This document shows, in pieces, positions 17,074 through 24,819 of a stretch of DNA of 49,523 nucleotides; the first letter of the stretch is position 1; each line of letters starts with the position of its first letter. The position numbers were made by a program, and so were the translations under genes. Origin of the DNA: Marinisporobacter balticus (GTDB lineage Bacteria > Bacillota > Clostridia > Peptostreptococcales > Thermotaleaceae); assembly GCF_004345705.1 (NCBI RefSeq), contig NZ_SLWV01000026.1, forward strand, positions 1 through 49,523. The letters run 5' to 3'. Below the pieces are notes generated by a model. That model made no database searches. It was not told where the DNA came from and saw only the letters and a list, made by a program, of their open reading frames with translations.

Positions 17074-17943
17074 TTGAAAATATTTAATATTAATACACTT
17101 ATTATTACCATTTTTTTACAACTAACATTGATTCTAATATTTAATACATCTATTGTAATTGCTACATCCCTTGAAGGGCTAAAAAGATGCATACCGTTTT
17201 TTAACTTATTAATAATGCTCTTAACCTTTTTTGTTATTTTTTCTATAAAAAAAACAAATGAATATAGGTACAAAGAAATTGAAAATAAACTATTAAAAAA
17301 TCATTTAAACAATACAAAAAGCCTACTTACTTTATTTCGGACACAAAGACATAGCTATATCAACCATATCCAGACGATAAAAGCCATGATCTATTTAGAA
17401 GAATATGATGATTTAATAGATTACTTAGAAGGTGTTTCACAAGAATATAGAAGCGTTTCTGAATTAATCAGAGTAGGGAATCCAGCCCTTACAGCTCTAC
17501 TGAATATAAAAAAGGAAATTGCAGAAAAAAAAGGCATCAATTTATATATTAAGTGTAAACACAAATCAAATTTTGAATGGATTAAACCCTGGGATCTTTG
17601 TGATATGGTTGGAAACCTAATAGATAATGCAATTGAAGCTACTATGTTCATTACGAATTCCAAAAAATGGATAAAAGTTAAGATAGATAGGTCTGAAAAT
17701 AAGCATGTAGTACAAATAGAGAATGTAGGGAAATTAGATAAAAATATTGCTATAGCAGATTTATTTAAGCCGGGTATTTCTACCAAAAGTGCAGTAGGTC
17801 GTGGGTATGGTCTACATATAGTAAAACAAATCGTTGAAAAATATAATGGCACTGTAAGCATAGAAGAAACAGAAAATAAAACTGTATTAGTGACATTGGT
17901 GTTACCAGAAAGGGTAAAAGAAGATGTTGAAAAAATTAGCTGA
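17074..17943 (+). CDS. GHKL histidine kinase, AgrC-like (kinase half)
   Basis: A 289-residue protein starting at TTG 17074 behind AGAAGGTG. It has two membrane segments (about 10-55), then the AgrC-type dimerisation helix with H93 in RTQRHSYINHIQ and a GHKL ATPase domain with NLIDNAIEA and GRGYGLHIV. It would sense the cyclic peptide made from the agrD product and phosphorylate the LytTR regulator at 18713. It overlaps agrB by 20 bases. Confidence 0.88.
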   Translation: MKIFNINTLIITIFLQLTLILIFNTSIVIATSLEGLKRCIPFFNLLIMLLTFFVIFSIKKTNEYRYKEIENKLLKNHLNNTKSLLTLFRTQRHSYINHIQTIKAMIYLEEYDDLIDYLEGVSQEYRSVSELIRVGNPALTALLNIKKEIAEKKGINLYIKCKHKSNFEWIKPWDLCDMVGNLIDNAIEATMFITNSKKWIKVKIDRSENKHVVQIENVGKLDKNIAIADLFKPGISTKSAVGRGYGLHIVKQIVEKYNGTVSIEETENKTVLVTLVLPERVKEDVEKIS

Positions 17944-18562
17944 TGTAATTGCTGGTTATATAAGCGAAAAGTTACAAAGTGACATGGATAAAACAGAGAT
18001 ATTTTCATATGGGTTACAAATATTGCTAGGAACAGTATTTGAAATAATAGCAATTATCATTGTTGCTTGCTTTCTCAATATCTTAAAATCCACACTCATT
18101 GTATTCATATCTTTTGTTATGTTTAGACGTTTAATAGGAGGTACCCATTGCAGCACTTATAATCATTGTTTTTTTGCTAGTGGATTTACGATAATCGTAG
18201 TGAGTTTTTTAGGTGCTAAATTGATTTTACAACCTAAAATCTTATTCATTATGATTGGAATGACCTATATCTTTACTATCATACAAACCATTGTATATAT
18301 TCCAATGGGAACAGAAAAAAAAATGATAAAAAATACAACTACACGTTTGAAAATAAAAATACAGACAATGATACTTTTAAATCTTTGGATAGTAATCATT
18401 ATATTTTTACAAGATAGATTTTCTCCAAACCATATATTTTCTAGTTTATTAGGGGTTATTGCTGCATTTTTCTTTAGTACCCCTTTTAGTTATAGAATCA
18501 TTAACAGTTTAGAAGTTTACTTAAATTCTTTAATGAAAGGAGGTCATGAACAAAATGTTTAA
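17924..18562 (+). CDS. agrB: AgrB-like membrane endopeptidase processing the autoinducer
   Basis: A 212-residue membrane protein. The active-site pattern RRLIGGTHCSTYNHC provides His75 and Cys82, with the same 7-residue spacing as His77 and Cys84 of S. aureus AgrB. It would cut the C-terminal tail from the AgrD peptide and form the thiolactone. It starts inside the kinase gene and overlaps agrD by 8 bases at its 3' end, a tight translational arrangement. Confidence 0.93.
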   Translation: MLKKLADVIAGYISEKLQSDMDKTEIFSYGLQILLGTVFEIIAIIIVACFLNILKSTLIVFISFVMFRRLIGGTHCSTYNHCFFASGFTIIVVSFLGAKLILQPKILFIMIGMTYIFTIIQTIVYIPMGTEKKMIKNTTTRLKIKIQTMILLNLWIVIIIFLQDRFSPNHIFSSLLGVIAAFFFSTPFSYRIINSLEVYLNSLMKGGHEQNV

Positions 18563-18695
18563 ATCAATAAGAAGACAGTTAGTAGCACTTGTTGCTGCAC
18601 TCATTACGGTAGTAGCAATGAGTGGCGTAAGTTCTGCATGTACATGGGGACTTTTCGAACCTGAAATACCTGAAAGTCTTAGAAAGGAGCTTTAA
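18555..18695 (+). CDS. agrD: AgrD-like cyclic autoinducer precursor peptide
   Basis: A 46-residue peptide. It has an amphipathic basic N-terminus and hydrophobic helix (MFKSIRRQLVALVAAL), the core SSACTWGL and an acidic tail FEPEIPESLRKEL of the AgrD type (compare DEVEVPKEL in S. aureus). Aligning the tail prolines places cleavage after Leu33 and predicts a five-residue thiolactone ring, Cys-Thr-Trp-Gly-Leu, like the CLWFT ring known from C. perfringens (inference). The start 18555 is spaced 10 bases from AAAGGAGGT; an in-frame ATG at 18546 sits too close to that site. Confidence 0.9.
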   Translation: MFKSIRRQLVALVAALITVVAMSGVSSACTWGLFEPEIPESLRKEL

Positions 18696-18712
18696 TATTT
18701 ATAATAGATATG

Positions 18713-19423
18713 ATGAATATATTAATATGTGATGATGATCAATATACAAGAAAAATGCTAGGGAAAATAATATCACAAAATCCTTTTATTGATAAAGTAT
18801 TTACTGCAGAAGATGGAGTGCAAGCAGTTGATATTATCAAAAAAGAATCAGTTGACATTGCATTAATGGATATTGGTATGCCTAATCTAGATGGAATAGA
18901 TGCAGCCAAAATAATGAGTAAGCTGTCTTCTAAAACTAGATTTGTTTTTATTACTGCTTATATGGAGCATGCTATTGAATCTTTTAGTGTGCATCCATAT
19001 GATTATCTTTTAAAGCCAATAGATATTTCAAAATTCAAAGATACATTGAATAACCTTATAACAATTAGTATGGACAATTTAAAAGAGAATGGTATTGATA
19101 AAATTATTATAAAAGATAAAATCAAAATATCTGTTATTCCACTAGAAGATATATTATATTTTGAAAAGGTGAGTAGGGATGTATCAGTATATACAAATAA
19201 AGAAATTTATACGCTAGATAAAACATTAGCTGAACTAGAAAATAAACTCAATAGTAATTTTTTCAGAGTACACCAATCATTTATAATAAATATAGAAAAA
19301 ATAAAAACAATTAAAAACATGGGGAACAGATCTTATCAAATTGAATTTATAGGTTCTAAAAAAGTAGCGTTAATGAGTAGATATAAATTTGAAGAATTGA
19401 AAAAGAAGATTGTCACTTTTTAA
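18713..19423 (+). CDS. LytTR-family response regulator (AgrA-like)
   Basis: A 236-residue regulator: receiver domain with acidic patch DDD7-9, phospho-acceptor D53 (LMDIGMPNLDG) and KP motif (LLKPID), then a LytTR DNA-binding domain (about 130-234, with FRVHQSFIINIEKI). ATGATG gives two possible starts (18710/18713), with only the distant AGAAAGGAG as binding site. Last gene of the agr operon. Its targets likely include the agr promoter and possibly the biosynthetic operon that begins 520 bases downstream. Confidence 0.9.
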   Translation: MNILICDDDQYTRKMLGKIISQNPFIDKVFTAEDGVQAVDIIKKESVDIALMDIGMPNLDGIDAAKIMSKLSSKTRFVFITAYMEHAIESFSVHPYDYLLKPIDISKFKDTLNNLITISMDNLKENGIDKIIIKDKIKISVIPLEDILYFEKVSRDVSVYTNKEIYTLDKTLAELENKLNSNFFRVHQSFIINIEKIKTIKNMGNRSYQIEFIGSKKVALMSRYKFEELKKKIVTF

Positions 19424-19446
19424 AATAAGTGACAATCTTCTTTTTA
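19405..19446 (+). terminator. Terminator of the agr operon
   Basis: GAAGATTGTCACTT (19405-19418) pairs perfectly with AAGTGACAATCTTC (19427-19440), followed by TTTTT. It overlaps the regulator's stop codon. Confidence 0.9.
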
Positions 19447-19454
19447 ATTCGGTT

Positions 19455-19484
19455 GGTTATTCGTGTAACAAATATGGTTATTTG
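19455..19484 (+). promoter_or_regulatory. Direct repeat spaced 21 bp, candidate LytTR regulator site
   Basis: GGTTATTCG (19455-19463) and GGTTATTTG (19476-19484) match in 8 of 9 positions and are exactly 21 bases apart, two helical turns, which is the AgrA/LytTR binding geometry. An AT-rich TATATAT follows at about 19489. The site lies directly after the agr terminator and upstream of the biosynthetic operon. The long leader 19485-19945 otherwise contains no convincing gene. Confidence 0.4.
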
Positions 19485-19641
19485 GATTATATATATGGCT
19501 AAATAAGGAAAATTTATAGGTTAAATAAAAAAAATGGAGAACTATTATGCATAATACATTTTAAATTTAAATAATCTGATGCCAAATGACACGTGTGATT
19601 TGTTCGATGATTGTGTAAGTTGCATCACAACTACGCTTCTA

Positions 19642-19681
19642 TTACTTTTCCCCTGGTGAAAGCTTTGCTGATAACTGTCCC
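19642..19681 (+). repeat. Decayed Tn3-type terminal repeat related to the 35839-44112 element
   Basis: Aligned by eye with the right end of the 8.3-kb transposon (outer 38 bases), about 32 of 39 positions agree, including CCCCTGGTGA, AGCTT and GCTG. The outer end would face right. It sits in the 19424-19945 gap between agr and the biosynthetic genes and is probably a scar of an old insertion. Confidence 0.5.
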
Positions 19682-19945
19682 TAATCCACAGAATTCGACT
19701 CCTAACTCTTTTGAAAAGCTTAGAAAATGCCAAAACAAAGTAAAAGTAGGAATATTCAAAAGTGCATAAGCAGCAGAGCAGAGAATATGGATTCGGTAGA
19801 ATTTATAATTTGGTGAGACATATTATATATATACCCATAAGGGAAGTAAAATAATAAAGTTTAACTGTTAAAAGTCAGTATTTTCAATACTTATGCTATT
19901 TGAAAATCGACTATATTGAAAACAAAATAAAGGAGTGAAGTGGTT

Positions 19946-20791
19946 ATGGAAAAAGTTGGAGTTATCGGAGCAGGCGTAATGGGAAGGGGGGTAGCGCAGA
20001 ACCTTGCACAATCAGGAGTGAACACTGTTTTGGTGGATTTGTCCGAAGAAATTTTGGAGGCGGCAAAGGAAGAAATCTACAACTCCGTCCGCTTGCAATC
20101 CCTTTTTAAGAAAGCAGAAGTGACAGAAAGTCCACAAGAGGTGCTTGGCAAAATTTTCTTTACTACAGATATAACTTTATTGAACGATGCAAGTTTTGCC
20201 ATTGAAAATATAACAGAAGATTGGGGTAAAAAGGAAAAGGTACACAAGATGTTAAATAGTATTTGTCCTGAAAATTGCAATATTTTAGTAAATACATCTT
20301 GTATCTCTATTACAAGAGTGGCCGCGGTATACAATCATCCGGAAAGGGTCATAGGAACGCACTTTATGAATCCAGTTCCATTAAAGACGGCAGTTGAAGT
20401 GATTAGAGGGTACCATACTTCGGAACAGACAATACAGGAAACAGAATGTCTGTTGAAAAAAATGGGTAAGGAAAGCATTGTAATCAATGATTATCCAGGA
20501 TTTGTTTCCAATCGTATTTCGCATCTGATGATGAATGAAGCGGCATTTATCGTCCAAGATGGAATAGCAGCCCCAGAGGAAATAGATGAAATTTTTAAAA
20601 AGTGCTATGGTCATAAAATGGGACCGCTTGAAACAGCCGATTTAATCGGATTGGATACGGTTGTAAAGTCTTTGAAAGTTCTATATGAAAGTTATCAGGA
20701 CTCTAAATTTCGGTGCTGCCCACTGCTTCGCAAAATGACGGATGCGGGTTTGCATGGAAAAAAATCTGGTAAAGGTTTTTATGAATATTAA
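19946..20791 (+). CDS. 3-hydroxyacyl-CoA dehydrogenase-like enzyme (FkbK type)
   Basis: A 281-residue NAD-dependent dehydrogenase with Rossmann motif GVIGAGVMGRGVAQ at the N-terminus, HFMNPV and the DYPGFVSNRI linker of the HBDH family, and the closing GKKSGKGFYEY. In the company of a free ACP, an acyl-CoA dehydrogenase and an FkbH protein it fits the FkbK/ZmaG role: oxidising glyceryl-ACP on the way to hydroxymalonyl-ACP. The start ATG 19946 follows AAGGAGTG; a GTG two codons earlier is possible. First gene of the biosynthetic operon. Confidence 0.85.
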   Translation: MEKVGVIGAGVMGRGVAQNLAQSGVNTVLVDLSEEILEAAKEEIYNSVRLQSLFKKAEVTESPQEVLGKIFFTTDITLLNDASFAIENITEDWGKKEKVHKMLNSICPENCNILVNTSCISITRVAAVYNHPERVIGTHFMNPVPLKTAVEVIRGYHTSEQTIQETECLLKKMGKESIVINDYPGFVSNRISHLMMNEAAFIVQDGIAAPEEIDEIFKKCYGHKMGPLETADLIGLDTVVKSLKVLYESYQDSKFRCCPLLRKMTDAGLHGKKSGKGFYEY

Positions 20792-20806
20792 GAGGGGGGT
20801 TGCAGC

Positions 20807-21046
20807 ATGGAAAAAGATAAGATAAAAATAAGGAAATTTTTGAGCCGGTTTTTCAGGAAACGCGAACTACTAGATGACGAGGATATATTTTCTCTTGGGT
20901 TTGTAAATTCATTATTTGCCATGCAATTGGTGTTGTTTATTGAGAAGGAATTTGGCATTCAGGTTGATAATAATGATATGGATTTGAAAAATTTCAGTTC
21001 CATCAATAGTATTAGCCAATTGATTCAAGATAAGAGGGTGGCGTAA
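20807..21046 (+). CDS. Discrete acyl carrier protein (FkbJ type)
   Basis: A 79-residue carrier protein. LGFVNSLFAMQLV supplies the serine for the phosphopantetheine arm (GxxS pattern), followed by the usual helix around FGIQVDNNDMD. It lies 15 bases after the dehydrogenase and 25 before the acyl-CoA dehydrogenase. It should carry the glyceryl, then hydroxymalonyl, unit made by the neighbouring enzymes, as FkbJ and ZmaD do. Confidence 0.85.
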   Translation: MEKDKIKIRKFLSRFFRKRELLDDEDIFSLGFVNSLFAMQLVLFIEKEFGIQVDNNDMDLKNFSSINSISQLIQDKRVA

Positions 21047-21071
21047 TAAGACGGAAGGCGGGGGTGGTAGG

Positions 21072-22205
21072 ATGAGAATTGAATTAACTCGCGAACAAAT
21101 GGAGCATCAGGAAAAGTTCCGAGAATTTGTAAGTGCTGAAATTGCAGAGGGTGCAAAGCAGTTTGACCAGGAGGAGAAAATACCTGATGAGGTAATAAAG
21201 AAAATATCGGAAAAAGGATATCTTGGGTCCATGATATCCCGTAAGTATGGCGGAATGGAATGGGATTCAATTACTATCGGATTGCTGAACGAAGAATTTG
21301 GAAAAGCATGTTCTTCCGTAAGAAGTATTCTTACGGTACATGGTATGGTTGCACTCGCTATTCAAAGATGGGGGCGTGATGAACAGAAAGACTATTGGCT
21401 TCCGCGTATGGCAAAGGGAGAAGTGATTGGGGCCTTTGGACTTACAGAACCTCAAGTGGGCAGCGATGCCAAAAGTGTTGAGACAACAGCAGTTAAAACT
21501 GATGGTAAATATATATTGAATGGAACTAAAAAATGGATTACAATGGGCCAAATTGCCGATTTATTTTTGATTTTTGCCCAGTGTGAAGGAAAAGTTACGG
21601 CGTTTTTGGTACCGAGGGATGCACCTGGCTTACTGATTAAGCCATTAGGCGGGTTGATCGGTATGAGAGCTTCGATGACGACTGAACTCAAAATGGAAGA
21701 TTGTTCAATAGATGAAGTTAATATAATTGGAAAAATCGGTACGGGACTATCCCATATAGCGCTGTCTTCCTTGGATTACGGCCGTTATACCGTTGCGTGC
21801 GGCTGTATAGGAATTGCCCAGGCTTGCCTAGAGCAAAGCATCCGATATTCAAGGGATCGGATACAGTTTGGAAAACCCCTCAGGAAATACCAGGCTATTC
21901 AAAAAATGATAACGGAGATGGTGGTAAATACAGATGCGGCCAGGCTTTTGTGCCAAAAGGCCGGATATCTTAGGGATATTGGTGATCCCGACAGCATTAT
22001 GCAAGTATGGACAGCTAAATATTTTGCTTCTATTATGGCAAATAAAGTGGCTAATAATGCCGTACAAATCCATGGCGCTAATGGATGCAGCCGGGAATAC
22101 CCTATCGAAAGATATCTGAGGGATGCAAGGATCGCGGAGATCATTGAGGGTACAACCCAAATGCATGAGATATTGATTTCTAGCAATGCAGTTAGAAATT
22201 ATTAA
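21072..22205 (+). CDS. Acyl-CoA dehydrogenase-like enzyme (FkbI type)
   Basis: A 377-residue flavoenzyme of the acyl-CoA dehydrogenase fold: FGLTEPQVGSDAKSVET (FAD/substrate loop), WITMGQ, QIHGANGCSREYPIERYLRD and IIEGTTQMHEILI near the C-terminus. In FkbI/ZmaE homologues the enzyme oxidises the aldehyde-level ACP intermediate to the malonyl level. Position between the ACP and FkbH genes supports that use rather than fatty-acid breakdown. Confidence 0.88.
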   Translation: MRIELTREQMEHQEKFREFVSAEIAEGAKQFDQEEKIPDEVIKKISEKGYLGSMISRKYGGMEWDSITIGLLNEEFGKACSSVRSILTVHGMVALAIQRWGRDEQKDYWLPRMAKGEVIGAFGLTEPQVGSDAKSVETTAVKTDGKYILNGTKKWITMGQIADLFLIFAQCEGKVTAFLVPRDAPGLLIKPLGGLIGMRASMTTELKMEDCSIDEVNIIGKIGTGLSHIALSSLDYGRYTVACGCIGIAQACLEQSIRYSRDRIQFGKPLRKYQAIQKMITEMVVNTDAARLLCQKAGYLRDIGDPDSIMQVWTAKYFASIMANKVANNAVQIHGANGCSREYPIERYLRDARIAEIIEGTTQMHEILISSNAVRNY

Positions 22206-22224
22206 TAGACGGGGAGTGAAAGAA

Positions 22225-23307
22225 ATGGCAGACGGGAGCTGTAAAAACAAAGAGGAAACAGGCAAAAATATCAAGTGTCTTGTATGGGATATAGACAATA
22301 CTTTGTGGAATGGAATATTATCAGAAGACAAGCAGGTTACTTTGCGCAAAGGCGTAGTTGAAGTAATAAAAACACTGGATGAAAGAGGAATTCTTCAATC
22401 TATTGCAAGCAAGAACAACTATGAAGATACAATGGAAAAATTGAAGGAATTCAATCTGGATGAATATTTTATATATCCGCAAATTAATTGGAATGCAAAG
22501 TCCCATTCCATAAAAAAGATTGCGCAGCTTATTAACATTGGTATTGATACACTTGCATTTATTGATGATCAGCCTGCTGAGCGGGACGAGGTACGCTTTG
22601 TTTTACCCCAGGTTTCATGTATTGATGCCGGATGCTTAGGCACTATTCTTGATATGCCAGAGTTGAATCCCCGCTTTATTACGGAAGATTCAAAACTCCG
22701 AAGATCTATGTACCAAAATGATATATTGCGAAAAAATAAGGAAGAATCTTTTTCTGGGACGCAAGAGGAATTCCTTGCTTCACTAGAAATGGTGTTAACG
22801 ATTTCTAGTGCTCAAGAAGGAGACCTAGAGCGGGCAGAGGAACTTACAGTAAGAACACACCAGCTTAATTCGACGGGATATACTTATTCTTTAGAAGCGT
22901 TGAGGACCCTACAAGAATCAAGCAACCATAAGCTACTTATTGCAGGGCTAGAAGATACATACGGGATCTATGGAAAAATAGGATTAGCGCTTGTTGAATG
23001 TAAGGAGGATGAATGGGTATTGAAGCTATTGCTGATGTCTTGCCGTGTAATGTCAAGGGGAGTAGGAACAATTATGCTCAACCATATTATGCGTGAGGCA
23101 AAAGCTGCAAATAAAAAACTGAAGGCGGAATTTATTCCAACGGATCGGAACCGCATGATGTATATTACGTACAAATTTGCAGGATTCAAAGAGATGCATA
23201 AAGATGGAGACATGGTAATATTTGAAAACGATCTTTTAAATATACCGCCTTATCCTGATTATATCGAGCTGATATTTAGACAAGAGGCTACAAACTTAGC
23301 ATTTTAG
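22225..23307 (+). CDS. FkbH-like HAD-family glyceryl transferase
   Basis: A 360-residue protein with the HAD motif CLVWDIDNTLWNG and LAFIDDQPAERDEV, followed by a GNAT-like C-terminal part (LMSCRVMSRGVGTIMLN), the FkbH architecture. FkbH proteins capture the D-3-phosphoglyceryl group from 1,3-bisphosphoglycerate and place it on an ACP. The start at 22225 is chosen because GGGGAGTG precedes it; an upstream in-frame ATG overlaps the dehydrogenase gene. It completes the four-gene hydroxymalonyl-ACP set; no FkbG-type O-methyltransferase is present. Confidence 0.93.
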   Translation: MADGSCKNKEETGKNIKCLVWDIDNTLWNGILSEDKQVTLRKGVVEVIKTLDERGILQSIASKNNYEDTMEKLKEFNLDEYFIYPQINWNAKSHSIKKIAQLINIGIDTLAFIDDQPAERDEVRFVLPQVSCIDAGCLGTILDMPELNPRFITEDSKLRRSMYQNDILRKNKEESFSGTQEEFLASLEMVLTISSAQEGDLERAEELTVRTHQLNSTGYTYSLEALRTLQESSNHKLLIAGLEDTYGIYGKIGLALVECKEDEWVLKLLLMSCRVMSRGVGTIMLNHIMREAKAANKKLKAEFIPTDRNRMMYITYKFAGFKEMHKDGDMVIFENDLLNIPPYPDYIELIFRQEATNLAF

Positions 23308-23393
23308 CATGAAAGCTACTGCACGAAGCGGTTGGTTTAAGGGCTATATAAAAATATAAAATACTGTACAACTAAATATAGGGGAGGACAGAG

Positions 23394-24740
23394 ATGTCAT
23401 ATTCTACTTATCCTTTCATTCCGCTGCTTCTTGTGGCGGATAGTAAAGAAGATATAGATCGACAATATGAAACACTAAACAAAACGCTATCAATCCATCA
23501 CAATATAAAAAAGCTGGCGCTTGAACTGGCGGAACGAGATAATTCTGGCTGTTACAGGGGCGTTGCTATTTTTAATGAAAAAACAAAAAAAACAGAGATG
23601 CTCTTTGAAGGTTCTATATTATCCGAAGTGGGGGAACTGAAAAAACCCCCTGTCGTTTTTATGTTTGCCGGTATAGGTAACCAATACAAGAATATAGCGG
23701 CGGGATTATATAAGCAAATTCCGTTTTTCAAAGACTTGTTTGATGAATGCTGTTGCTTTTTGGAGCCTATTCTTGAATTAGATTTAAAGAAAATTGTTTT
23801 TGATGAGGAAAAGGACCTCAAAATTGACATGGCAGGGGGAGATTGCAAAAAAGGGGGGGCTGATTTACGAATACTTCTCTCCAAGTCAAAAACTGCATCA
23901 GCAGAAAACATCCTGATTAATAAGACAAAGTATTTACATCCTTTGTTATTTGTTGTTGAATACTGTCTTGCCAAAACTTTGATGAAATGGGGGATTGTGC
24001 CGAAGGCGATGATAGGCCATAGTGTTGGTGAATATGCGGCAGCAGCAGTGGCAGGCGTATTATCGCAAAAGGATGCATTGCTGCTCATTGCCAAAAGGGC
24101 ATTGCTGATTGAAAAACTACAGCCCGGATGTATGCTTACGGTACTTGCGGGCAAGGAGGAGATTGAACCGCTTTTGAACGCCAATGATCGTTTATTTCTG
24201 GCAACGGAAAATAGTCCCATTTCTTGTACGATTTCAGGCTCTGAAAAAGATATTGTCTGGGCGGAGGAAGAATTAGAGGAAAAAGATGTGGTTTTTTTCC
24301 GACTTCCGACCGATCGAGCATTTCATTCGCCTCTTTTGGAACCCATTAAAAATGCGTTTGAAAAAACGTTTGAAAATATCGCGTTTCATTTGCCGAAAAT
24401 TCCTTATTTATCAAACCTTACTGGGGATTGGGCGACAGAACGTCAGATTTTCGATGCACACAGTTGGTTCTTACATACCTGTAAAACAGTACGGTTTTCT
24501 GAAGGAATTCAAAAATTGTTGGATATTAAAGACTGTATCTTTGTAGAAATCGGTCCTGGACAGACTTTAACAGGTTTTGTCTATCAACATCCTTTTAAAG
24601 ATGACAATTCCAATGTAATGGTTCATTCAGCCTTAAAAAATGTGAATGATAGTACGCCCGATACTGTTTATCTGCTGCATATCCTTTGTAAGCTGTGGGG
24701 TAATGGTGTACCGGTGGACTGGAATAGTTTTTTTAAATAA
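23394..24740 (+). CDS. Free-standing PKS acyltransferase (trans-AT)
   Basis: A 448-residue protein with a single acyltransferase domain (about 80-400). The nucleophile motif is GHSVGEY with Ser210, and the catalytic His311 lies in RAFHSPLLEP. The N-terminal 80 residues look like the KS-AT linker found before cis ATs, so this may be an AT cut out of a PKS. Since the AT in the PKS protein (30063-32735) lacks its catalytic residues, this enzyme probably moves the hydroxymalonyl group from the discrete ACP to the module ACP, as proposed for ZmaF-type enzymes. The start follows GGGGAGGACAG. Confidence 0.9.
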   Translation: MSYSTYPFIPLLLVADSKEDIDRQYETLNKTLSIHHNIKKLALELAERDNSGCYRGVAIFNEKTKKTEMLFEGSILSEVGELKKPPVVFMFAGIGNQYKNIAAGLYKQIPFFKDLFDECCCFLEPILELDLKKIVFDEEKDLKIDMAGGDCKKGGADLRILLSKSKTASAENILINKTKYLHPLLFVVEYCLAKTLMKWGIVPKAMIGHSVGEYAAAAVAGVLSQKDALLLIAKRALLIEKLQPGCMLTVLAGKEEIEPLLNANDRLFLATENSPISCTISGSEKDIVWAEEELEEKDVVFFRLPTDRAFHSPLLEPIKNAFEKTFENIAFHLPKIPYLSNLTGDWATERQIFDAHSWFLHTCKTVRFSEGIQKLLDIKDCIFVEIGPGQTLTGFVYQHPFKDDNSNVMVHSALKNVNDSTPDTVYLLHILCKLWGNGVPVDWNSFFK

Positions 24741-24763
24741 AAACAGATCATACATAAAAGTAA

Positions 24764-24811
24764 GGGAGGTGTGGCACATACACTCCGAGGCTCAACCGGA
24801 GTGTGTTGTGT
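24764..24811 (+). promoter_or_regulatory. Shine-Dalgarno plus stem-loop leader of the NRPS gene
   Basis: GGGAGGT (24764-24770) lies 49 bases before the ATG at 24820. Between them 24774-24787 (core ACACTCCG) pairs with 24797-24811 (core CGGAGTGT), with one bulge. Folding would bring the strong binding site to about 11 bases from the start codon; the only other site is a weak AAAGAG. No alternative in-frame start exists because a TAA lies at 24811-24813. Confidence 0.6.
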
Positions 24812-24819
24812 AAAGAGTT

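Noticed and set aside
17421..18053. 210-codon open frame antisense to the AgrC kinase and agrB
   Set aside because: It is a shadow of two well-supported genes and lacks a ribosome binding site.
19545..19733. 62-codon minus-strand open frame in the agr-PKS gap
   Set aside because: No homology that I recognise, and it runs through the decayed transposon-end sequence; most likely chance.
23552..24220. 222-codon open frame antisense to the free acyltransferase
   Set aside because: The plus-strand frame has clear AT motifs over the same DNA; the antisense product has no family features.
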